Shown in pieces: positions 1-6,271 of a stretch of DNA of 64,000 nt (positions are counted from its first letter, which is position 1; each line of letters opens with the position of its first letter). The DNA is from Senimuribacter intestinalis (GTDB taxonomy: Bacteria > Bacillota > Clostridia > Peptostreptococcales > Anaerovoracaceae). The stretch lies in the NCBI GenBank assembly GCA_943192975.1, contig CALPCJ010000015.1, positions 10,938 through 74,937 on the forward strand, in the 5' to 3' direction. The position numbers were made by a program, and so were the translations under genes. A model generated the notes under the pieces. It worked only from the letters and a program-made list of their open reading frames with translations. It was not told the origin of the DNA and searched no databases.

Positions 1-202
1 TGAGATAAGCGGCAAGGATGACGCTCATATGGTCCATCTTAACTCCACTTGCGCGGCATTTGTTTATATAGCTGTGAATAGGCTCGAGATCCAGCTCCAG
101 GTCGATGTAGTTGACTGCGTCATATCGCTTGGGCATAATGTAAGGCGTAATCTCATAAAACGGGTCGCAGCCCGAAAGTCTGTATCCGTCAGATCGTTTC
201 AT
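1..202 (-). CDS. 2-oxo acid dehydrogenase E2-like acyltransferase domain protein (partial)
   Basis: Only the first 67 or so residues are in the window; the gene runs off the left edge, so its 3' part is missing. The reading starts MKRSDGYRLSGCDPFYEI and continues with a PKRYDAVNYIDLELDLEPI segment and a helix ending in SVILAAYL. This resembles the N-terminus of stand-alone CAT-fold proteins related to the E2 catalytic domain of 2-oxo acid dehydrogenases, which are common in Clostridia and mostly uncharacterised. The ATG at 200-202 is preceded by a GGAG about 11 bases upstream. The promoter is divergent from, and overlaps, that of the next gene. The family call is from recall of N-terminal similarity and is moderate. 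Confidence 0.55.
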   Translation of the reverse strand, partial: MKRSDGYRLSGCDPFYEITPYIMPKRYDAVNYIDLELDLEPIHSYINKCRASGVKMDHMSVILAAYL

Positions 203-243
203 TTCTAAATCTCCAATCGAAAAAAATACTCAATCACTGTAGC

Positions 244-303
244 ATTATACTATAAAAAGGTTGTGAAATCAAGAAAGGAGCGGTATAATTAAGAATATCT
301 TAA
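244..303. promoter_or_regulatory. Overlapping divergent promoters with palindrome
   Basis: Plus strand: TTGTGA (261-266), 17-base spacer, TATAAT (284-289), serving the HutD-like gene. Minus strand: TTGATT (complement of 267-272), 17-base spacer, TATAAT (complement of 244-249), serving the E2-like gene. The minus -35 lies inside the plus spacer, so the two polymerase sites overlap. A 15-base perfect palindrome, TTAAGAATATCTTAA (289-303), covers the expected plus-strand start site and is a candidate operator. Confidence 0.65.
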
Positions 304-321
304 TGAACCGGGAAGAAAAAT

Positions 322-1434
322 ATGGAATACAAGATTTATAAAGAAACGGATTTTAACAAATCGAACTGGACCGGTGGAACGACTACACAGCTGGCGATTT
401 TCCCACAGGAATCCAGATACCTGGAAAGGAACTTTATTTGGCGTTTGTCCAGTGCGACGTGTGACTTAGAAGAAACGACCTTTTCTAAGCTTGCGGACTA
501 TGACCGGGTGCTGATGGTTCTTTCGGGAAACGCAGTGCTTGCCCATCAGGATGTGCGAGTTGCAAGACTGCAGCCCTTTGAACAGGATCGATTTGACGGT
601 GCATATACGACTAAGAGCTTTGGCAAAATCACCGACTACAATCTGATGGTTAAAAAAGGAAATGAGGGCTTCTTAGATGTTATTATGGCGGAAGAGCAAA
701 GTAAACCGCTGGATCGGGACTCCTATCCATCTTTCGAGCGCTATACGACAGCACTATATTGCACTGAGGGTTTTGCAGCAGTAACTGTCTGCGGAGAAAC
801 CCTAATGCTTACTGCGGGGCAGCAGCTTGTGATCAACGACGAGAATCGGAATCCGGCGGAAGTTTCAGTGATGGGAGACGGCACTCTGATTCGAGCGCAG
901 ATATTCTACGACTATCATCCGGAGGAGATGGCGGCTACGGTGATTCCGAGGGAAAGAGTTTCCTTTGACGATTTTAAGACCTGCATTTATTTGTCCAACG
1001 TGCAGTTCCGCGGTGCCAAATATATTATAAAGAGTTTAAAAAATCAATGGTTTGATGAAGAACTTTCCAAGGCAATTCGGAAGCTGGAACAGTTTTATAT
1101 TCCTTTCATTATTACGACTTTAGGGTTTTGCGCGATTCTGGGCATAGGATACAACAGATTTGATACGGTACTGCAATGGGTGCTGGCACTGGTTGGTTGG
1201 TTCTTGGCAGATATTTTACTCGTATCACCGCTGCTTTATCTTATGGTTGTTCCAAAGCCTGCAAGGAAGCACATTAAGGATGTAGCAAATCTGACGCCTT
1301 ATGAGAAAAGGGTGCGGGAGAGGGAACTTTCTACCAACGAAAGAATGGATAAGCTCATGAAAAGGTATAAGACAGCAGGAATGCAGCGTTACGATAAAAA
1401 TGGAAACGCATATATGATAGAGAAGGACGACTAG
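322..1434 (+). CDS. HutD/Ves-like cupin protein with C-terminal membrane segment
   Basis: The first ~200 residues match the HutD/Ves family, a double cupin-like fold of unclear biochemical function linked to histidine utilisation in other bacteria. The WTGGTTTQLAIFP start, the WRLSSATCDLEETTFSKL segment and the YDRVLMVLSGNAVL segment are typical. Unusually for the family, residues about 256-312 form two hydrophobic helices, followed by a charged tail of about 58 residues. The whole is 370 residues against about 190 for ordinary HutD, so this is a HutD domain fused to a membrane anchor. No hut genes are adjacent. A strong hairpin terminator follows directly. The fold call is good; the function is unknown. 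Confidence 0.7.
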   Translation: MEYKIYKETDFNKSNWTGGTTTQLAIFPQESRYLERNFIWRLSSATCDLEETTFSKLADYDRVLMVLSGNAVLAHQDVRVARLQPFEQDRFDGAYTTKSFGKITDYNLMVKKGNEGFLDVIMAEEQSKPLDRDSYPSFERYTTALYCTEGFAAVTVCGETLMLTAGQQLVINDENRNPAEVSVMGDGTLIRAQIFYDYHPEEMAATVIPRERVSFDDFKTCIYLSNVQFRGAKYIIKSLKNQWFDEELSKAIRKLEQFYIPFIITTLGFCAILGIGYNRFDTVLQWVLALVGWFLADILLVSPLLYLMVVPKPARKHIKDVANLTPYEKRVRERELSTNERMDKLMKRYKTAGMQRYDKNGNAYMIEKDD

Positions 1435-1442
1435 TGATGAGA

Positions 1443-1486
1443 AAAACGGCATGCCGCAGGGGGGTTCCTGTCTGGCATGCCGTTTT
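1443..1486 (+). terminator. Rho-independent terminator
   Basis: Perfect 13-base arms AAAACGGCATGCC (1443-1455) and GGCATGCCGTTTT (1474-1486). The A-stem/T-stem design can end transcription from both sides, serving the HutD-like gene on plus and the 5'-nucleotidase on minus. Confidence 0.85.
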
Positions 1487-1508
1487 GAATTGCAGTTACG
1501 ATTTTTAT

Positions 1509-3476
1509 TTACTTCACAGTTACTTTCTTTGTTGTGATTTTACCGTAAATCTTTTCGCCCATTACATAAGTATACGGCGTAACTTTTACAGTGTATTTGC
1601 CTTTTGCCAGTTTCTTTGTGGTAAAGGATTTTGAGGTCTTGCTTAAGGAAGAAACTTTCTTGCCTTTTGCATTGTAAACGTGATAATAAAAGCCGCTTGC
1701 GTTGCTGTTTCCGCTGATTTTTACCGTGATTTTGGAAGTCTTCTTGGAAGCGGTCGCTGATTTAATCTTTGTGGTGCGGGCAAGAGCTGCCTTGTATGCC
1801 TTGATTGCATCCTTGCCGGCTTTTTCGATGGAAGCGGCAATATCTTTGGAGTTGTAAGCCTTGATTATACCGATTCTGCCTTCTGGCTTTGCATAAGTCT
1901 GACCGATTTTACCGCCTAAATCTTTTTCAAGATACTGAACCAGCGCTAGCGCGTCGGTGATGGATTCTTTGGTTACTTCCTTTGCACCTTTGAACATGGT
2001 GAAACCGTCGCCTTCCTGGGTAAGGATGTAAAGGCTGGAAGCTACGGTGTAGGTTTTAGCAGGATCAATTGCTTCACCGCCGACTTTCACGTTGGTGACT
2101 CTTCTTGCACCGCTTACTTCTACGAACATGCCGTTGTCATCAGTTACCACTGTGGAAGGGATGGTGGTATCGATATCGTAAGTCAGACCGGATACCTGCA
2201 GGAACCCGCCGCTTTCGGAAGGTGCGGATTTTGCGCCGTGTTCCAGTGCGTCAAGAATCTGCTGACCGGTAGCCTCGATAACGCCTAGCTGATTGCTCCA
2301 AGGGTTTACTGTGATGAGACTGCCATAGGTAACTTCGCCTTTTTTGATGGCTGCGCGAACGCCGCCTCCCTGAACCAGACCGATATCCGCACCAGTTACA
2401 GCGCGGTATGCATCAGCACAGAAGTTTCCGGCAGGGGCTTCCTGATTTCTTACCATTCTGTTGCCGTCAGCGTCATAGTCGTCTACATCGACTTCACAGG
2501 TGCCGATGACTTTCTCGGTTACAGCCTTCAGATTAGCGTTAATACCGCTGATAACAGCAGCTACAGCGCTGTCCTTTTTGGTATAGCCGGAAACCAGAGA
2601 AGCGGAAATTTGTCCGTCGGTCTTGATGATGACTTCGCCGATATAGGAAATTCCGGTGCCTGTCTGAGTTAGAATGACTTCTTTTCCGTCTTTTGCTTTG
2701 ACTTTAGTATCTTGGATTACACTGTGGGAATGACCATCAATCATAACGTCGATTCCGCTGGTGTTAGCGATGACGTTTTCTGAAGTCCAAGGATTTTCGC
2801 TTTCACCGATACCAAGGTGAGCTACTGCAATGACATAGTCTGCGCCAGCTGCTTTAGCATCATCTACGGCATTTTGTACAGCATCATAAAGGTCTTTTCC
2901 ATTGTTGCCGTCGCAGAAGCTGTAGATGTAGTTGCCATTTTCATCCTGAAAGAAAACAGGCGTGGATTTGGTGATAGACTCCGGCGTAGAAATGCCGACG
3001 AAAGCGACTTTTTTGTCGCCGTAGGTTTTCATTTCGTAAGGCTTGAATACCGATTTGCCGTCAGAACCCAGGAAATTTGCACTGATATAGGTGGCATTTG
3101 CCTTGGATACCAGCGTCAGGAATGTGTCCATGCCAAAGTCAAACTCGTGGTTACCCGGAATTGCGATATCGTAACCTGCCGCATTCATAATATCAATAAT
3201 ATAATCGCCTTTGGAAAGGGCACCGATGACATCACCCTGAATAGCATCACCTGCGTCAACTAGGGTTACATAGTCGGTTTCCAGAAGCTTGTCAGCCTTA
3301 TAGGCGGCAACACCTGCAAAACCAAGATTTCCCTCTACATTGCAGTGGGTATCGTTGGTATGGAGAATGACGATATCTCCGGTTTTTGCCTCTGCTGCAA
3401 AAGCTGTCGCTGGCATCATTACTGTGATGAGACACAAGGACAGTAAAACAGCAAAAAGTTTTTTACTTTTTTTCAT
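1509..3476 (-). CDS. Secreted bifunctional 5'-nucleotidase / UDP-sugar hydrolase family metallophosphatase
   Basis: A 655-residue secreted enzyme. A signal peptide (lysines, hydrophobic core, cleavage near AFAAEA) is followed by a calcineurin-like metallophosphatase domain with metal-binding motifs ILHTNDTHCN, DAGDAIQG, GNHEFD and DGHSHS. The substrate-binding 5'-nucleotidase C-terminal domain follows (NFCADAYRAVTGADIGLVQG region). The last ~75 residues are a Lys/Thr-rich beta domain (VKISGNSNASGFYYHVYNAK) resembling Fn3-like cell-surface modules. It probably hydrolyses extracellular nucleotides for nucleoside and phosphate scavenging. No LPxTG anchor is visible. It lies 36 bases downstream of the threonine aldolase on the same strand and has its own Shine-Dalgarno site, so the two may be cotranscribed. 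Confidence 0.9.
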   Translation of the reverse strand: MKKSKKLFAVLLSLCLITVMMPATAFAAEAKTGDIVILHTNDTHCNVEGNLGFAGVAAYKADKLLETDYVTLVDAGDAIQGDVIGALSKGDYIIDIMNAAGYDIAIPGNHEFDFGMDTFLTLVSKANATYISANFLGSDGKSVFKPYEMKTYGDKKVAFVGISTPESITKSTPVFFQDENGNYIYSFCDGNNGKDLYDAVQNAVDDAKAAGADYVIAVAHLGIGESENPWTSENVIANTSGIDVMIDGHSHSVIQDTKVKAKDGKEVILTQTGTGISYIGEVIIKTDGQISASLVSGYTKKDSAVAAVISGINANLKAVTEKVIGTCEVDVDDYDADGNRMVRNQEAPAGNFCADAYRAVTGADIGLVQGGGVRAAIKKGEVTYGSLITVNPWSNQLGVIEATGQQILDALEHGAKSAPSESGGFLQVSGLTYDIDTTIPSTVVTDDNGMFVEVSGARRVTNVKVGGEAIDPAKTYTVASSLYILTQEGDGFTMFKGAKEVTKESITDALALVQYLEKDLGGKIGQTYAKPEGRIGIIKAYNSKDIAASIEKAGKDAIKAYKAALARTTKIKSATASKKTSKITVKISGNSNASGFYYHVYNAKGKKVSSLSKTSKSFTTKKLAKGKYTVKVTPYTYVMGEKIYGKITTKKVTVK

Positions 3477-3512
3477 GGGAACGACTCCTTTCGTAATTTA
3501 TGAAACTCAGGT

Positions 3513-4544
3513 TTAGAATTTTTTTAGCGCATTTAAGAATGCGTCTACGTCTTCTTCAGTTGTGCCCCAGGAGGTTACCAGCCTGATGACACGCTTGCCT
3601 TCTCCGGCAGCAGCCCAATCATAGAAGAAAAATTCTTTTTCCAGTTCTCTGACCATTTCGGTTGGAAAGATTGGGAAAATTTGATTGGTAGTAGAAGTGC
3701 CGTCGAATTCATAGCCGCAGGCAGCAATTCCTTCGCGCAGTTTCTTTGCCATAGCATTTTCGTGAGCGCCGATTTGGAAGAAAAGGCTGTTTTCGCCGCC
3801 TTCCAAAAGTGCTTCAAACTGCACGCCGATGAGTCTTCCTTTTGCCAGCATGCCGCAGTTTTGCTTAATCATCCAGCGGTAGTGATCGTTGATGTTTTCA
3901 TCAAAGATAACAACAGCTTCGCCAAGGAGCAGACCGTTTTTTGTGCCTCCGATGTAAAAGGCATCAGTCAGTCTTGCGATATCCTGGATGGTAAGGTCGG
4001 TATCCTCACAGGTGAGACCGGCACCGAGTCTGGCGCCGTCCAGTCCGAGGTACATGTCGTGGGCATCACAGCATTTGCGGAGAGCCTCCAGTTCTGCTTT
4101 AGTGTAAACGGTACCGCTTTCGGTGGTGTGGGAAATGTATGCCATCTTAGGAACGACAGTGTGGTCATCCTCATATTCCAGCCATGCGTTGTCGATGAGT
4201 TCCGGCGTCAGCTTGCCGTCAACGCCGTCGACAGTCAGCACTCTATGTCCTGTAGCCTCCACCGCACCGCACTCGTGAGAGTAAATATGGGCAGCTCTGG
4301 TTGCAACGACAGCTTCCCAGGGCTTCAGTGCTGCAGCGATGGTGATGACATTGGTAGGGGTTCCGCCTACCATCATGTGAACTTCACAGTCCGCTCTGCC
4401 GATTAAATCTTTAATCATCTGTGCAGCGCGTTCGCTGTGTGGATCAAGGGCGTACCCGTCAGTATGTTCTAAATTGGTAGCAATCAGTGCATCCAGAATT
4501 TTTGGATGAGCGCCCTGACTGTAATCACTTCTGAAAAAAATCAT
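3513..4544 (-). CDS. ltaE: Threonine aldolase family protein (PLP-dependent)
   Basis: A 343-residue fold-type I PLP enzyme of the low-specificity threonine aldolase family, which cleaves L-threonine or allo-threonine to glycine and acetaldehyde. Visible family features are the early FFRSDYSQGAHPKIL, the cofactor-loop GGTPTN (60-65), HIYSHECGAVE, GLDGARLGAG and the predicted Schiff-base lysine K202 in GGTKNG. The ATG is preceded by a good AGGAGG. Length is normal (about 340). Substrate stereospecificity cannot be read from sequence, and some clade members are annotated as other beta-eliminating lyases. Confidence 0.85.
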   Translation of the reverse strand: MIFFRSDYSQGAHPKILDALIATNLEHTDGYALDPHSERAAQMIKDLIGRADCEVHMMVGGTPTNVITIAAALKPWEAVVATRAAHIYSHECGAVEATGHRVLTVDGVDGKLTPELIDNAWLEYEDDHTVVPKMAYISHTTESGTVYTKAELEALRKCCDAHDMYLGLDGARLGAGLTCEDTDLTIQDIARLTDAFYIGGTKNGLLLGEAVVIFDENINDHYRWMIKQNCGMLAKGRLIGVQFEALLEGGENSLFFQIGAHENAMAKKLREGIAACGYEFDGTSTTNQIFPIFPTEMVRELEKEFFFYDWAAAGEGKRVIRLVTSWGTTEEDVDAFLNALKKF

Positions 4545-4773
4545 GGGTTTGTTCCTCCTAGTCGGTAAGTTTTATCACGATAAAATATTCTAAATCCATT
4601 ATAAAATATTTTCGGGGAGAATTCACTAGATTTTGGAAAAAATTTTGCAACTATATTCTGAAGTGAATATTTGGTTAGAATATATTTGAAATATAATGAT
4701 AATTACTGTTGGAATATAAGTGTATAGCCTAAGAATAAAGTGGGAAAATTTATAAAAATATAACCTCGAGCTA

Positions 4774-4802
4774 TTGACAAACAGGGATAGATATGCTAAC
4801 CT
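4774..4802 (+). promoter_or_regulatory. Promoter of riboswitch-controlled CAP gene 1
   Basis: TTGACA (4774-4779), 17-base spacer, TAACCT (4797-4802) preceded by TGC, an extended -10. The c-di-GMP riboswitch begins just after the expected start site. The 229 bases between the aldolase start and this promoter (4545-4773) are AT-rich and show nothing else recognisable. Confidence 0.65.
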
Positions 4803-4809
4803 TAAATCG

Positions 4810-4893
4810 TAATTTTAAAGGCAAAATCGTTGTGAAGCGATGACGCAAAGCTATAGGGCCTTGTAAAGCCAAGGCAGCCAGTTGCACCTTACA
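4810..4893 (+). promoter_or_regulatory. c-di-GMP-I riboswitch (GEMM-I), copy 1
   Basis: The conserved GEMM-I core is present in order: AAAGGCAAAA, a P2 hairpin (ATCGTT/AGCGAT arms), the signature GACGCAAAGC (4842-4851), a P3 hairpin with CCTTG/CAAGG arms, then GCCAGTTGC closing P1 with CCTT. The element lies between a TTGACA promoter and an intrinsic terminator. The P3-side GCTATAG (4850-4856) is complementary to the CTATAGC in the terminator's 5' arm, so it can act as an antiterminator. This predicts an off-switch: ligand-bound P3 frees the terminator. Confidence 0.92.
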
Positions 4894-4921
4894 GTGAATA
4901 AAACTGTTTTATTGGAAGACT

Positions 4922-4958
4922 ATAGCCTGATGCGTTGCGCACAAGGCTATTTTATTTT
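4922..4958 (+). terminator. Riboswitch-controlled attenuator 1
   Basis: ATAGCC (4922-4927) pairs with GGCTAT (4945-4950), with an inner TGCG/CGCA stem, followed by a T-rich tract. It lies 29 bases after the riboswitch and 55 bases before the coding start. The 5' arm overlaps the sequence complementary to riboswitch positions 4850-4856. Confidence 0.8.
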
Positions 4959-5012
4959 AAAATAAATTGTGATAAAATGATAAATGCAATAATTGGAAAG
5001 GATGAAAAAACG

Positions 5013-6050
5013 ATGAAAAAGATTAGATTTTTAGCATTGACACTGTGCCTGGCACTGGTTGTTTGTATGGCAGGCAGCAGCTTTGCATTTGCCGGAGCAG
5101 AAGCGTCGCTGAAAGCACCGTCTTCCGTTAAGGCGATTTCCTCAGGAACAACAACTGTGAAGGTTTCATGGAGTAAGGTCAGTGGAGCTGAGAAATATCA
5201 GGTTTACCGCTATTACAGCAGTTCTAAAAGCTGGAAGAGAGTCCGCACTACAGCAAATGCGACAGCTTCTTTTATGGGTCTCGCAAAGAACACCACTTAC
5301 AAATTTAAGGTACGCGCTGTTTCCGGCGACAGTAAATCGGATTACAGCAATGTAGTTTCTGCTAAGACCGGCGTTGTAACGAAGATTTCGCTGGACAGAA
5401 AAACCAAGCCGCTGTATGGTACTGCATCTTTTACACTGAAGGCAACAGTAACTGCGAAAGCGCCGTCAAAGACAGTGACATGGACAAGTTCAGACAAGAG
5501 CATCGCAACGGTCAGCTCTTCCGGAAAGGTAACCGCAAAGGGAAAAGGAACCGTTAAGATTACAGCAAAAGCGCATAATGGCGCTACCGCAAGCTGTCTG
5601 GTGACAGTAGGAACGAAATTCGACCAGACTTATCAAAAAGAAATGCTGCGCCTTGTTAACAATCTGAGAGCAGAAAAAGGTCTCAAACCGCTGCAGTACG
5701 CTTACAGCATTCAGGCGGCATCAGATTTGCGGGCACAGGAAGCCTGGGCCAATAAAGACATGGGGCATATGAGATATACAAAAAAAGGAACTGAAGGTGA
5801 TTTCGATTCTGTGTATACGGACTTAGGATTGAAGCTCTCTTACCGGGGCACAGCTGAAAATCTGGCATGGCGTACAGATTCTTACAGTGATGCAAAAGCT
5901 GCGGCACAGGTGTATTTTAATCAGTGGAAAAATTCTAAGTATCACCTTGCCAATATGTTACATAAAAATGCGAAATCTATGGCAGTTTCTTATCACTATC
6001 AGAGCGGAAGAACTTTTGCTGCTGCTTCTGCGCAGCTTTTCCTGATGTAA
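5013..6050 (+). CDS. Secreted Fn3 / Ig-like / CAP-domain protein, paralogue 1
   Basis: A 345-residue secreted protein. The start is the ATG at 5013, which has GGAAAGG upstream and opens a signal peptide (MKKIRFLALTLCLALVVCMA). Domain order: Fn3-like module (about 30-110, SSVKAISSGTTTVKVSWSKV), bacterial Ig-like Big_2 module (about 115-195, TVTWTSSDKSIATVSSSGKV), then a CAP/SCP-like domain (about 205-345) with MLRLVNNLRAEKGLKPLQ, AENLAW and the final strand SAQLFLM. CAP proteins act outside the cell; their bacterial roles range from adhesion to peptidase-like activity and are rarely known. It is closely similar to the gene at 11013 and, like it, is controlled by c-di-GMP. Confidence 0.85.
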   Translation: MKKIRFLALTLCLALVVCMAGSSFAFAGAEASLKAPSSVKAISSGTTTVKVSWSKVSGAEKYQVYRYYSSSKSWKRVRTTANATASFMGLAKNTTYKFKVRAVSGDSKSDYSNVVSAKTGVVTKISLDRKTKPLYGTASFTLKATVTAKAPSKTVTWTSSDKSIATVSSSGKVTAKGKGTVKITAKAHNGATASCLVTVGTKFDQTYQKEMLRLVNNLRAEKGLKPLQYAYSIQAASDLRAQEAWANKDMGHMRYTKKGTEGDFDSVYTDLGLKLSYRGTAENLAWRTDSYSDAKAAAQVYFNQWKNSKYHLANMLHKNAKSMAVSYHYQSGRTFAAASAQLFLM

Positions 6051-6073
6051 CTTGGATAGAAGTTTTGACTTGT

Positions 6074-6100
6074 GAGCCACCCTCCGGTGGCTCTTTTTTT
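6074..6100 (+). terminator. Rho-independent terminator after CAP gene 1
   Basis: GAGCCACC (6074-6081), 4-base loop, GGTGGCTC (6086-6093), followed by seven T. Confidence 0.92.
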
Positions 6101-6155
6101 GTGAAAAATTTATGAAAAATAACCTGAAAACATTTGAAAATACACGTTTGAAGGC

Positions 6156-6185
6156 TTGACAAAAATGTGCGGAGGGGGGTATAAT
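6156..6185 (+). promoter_or_regulatory. Consensus promoter with G6 tract in the spacer
   Basis: TTGACA (6156-6161) and TATAAT (6180-6185) are both perfect consensus, but the spacer is 18 bases and ends in six G directly against the -10. Loss of one G would give the optimal 17. This arrangement resembles slippage-controlled promoters known from other bacteria. It serves the large surface-protein gene. Confidence 0.75.
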
Positions 6186-6200
6186 ACTTTTGTAAATTCT

Positions 6201-6250
6201 AACGAGAAAATCGCCATTAGGCGGTGATAACGAGCTGCTTGCGGCAGCTT
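6201..6250 (+). other. Two-hairpin structured 5' leader, unidentified
   Basis: The ~80-base leader holds hairpin ATCGCC/GGCGGT (6210-6225, one wobble) and hairpin GAGCTGC/GCAGCTT (6232-6250), joined by GATAACGA. It superficially resembles the GEMM layout but lacks the GACGCAAAGC signature. No T-run follows; the Shine-Dalgarno GGAGG (6261-6265) lies 10 bases after the second stem, so translational control is more likely than termination. Confidence 0.4.
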
Positions 6251-6271
6251 GGAAGCGGTAGGAGGTTTTTT

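Noticed and set aside
1434..1634. 66-residue open frame after the HutD-like gene
   Set aside because: It reads through the terminator and into the antisense 3' end of the nucleotidase gene; no ribosome site.
3681..4406. 241-residue plus-strand open frame
   Set aside because: It is antisense to the clearly conserved threonine aldolase gene.
6192..6271. Third c-di-GMP-I riboswitch before the surface-protein gene
   Set aside because: The hairpins are present but the conserved GACGCAAAGC core and GCCAGTTG closing segment are missing, so it was listed only as an unidentified leader.
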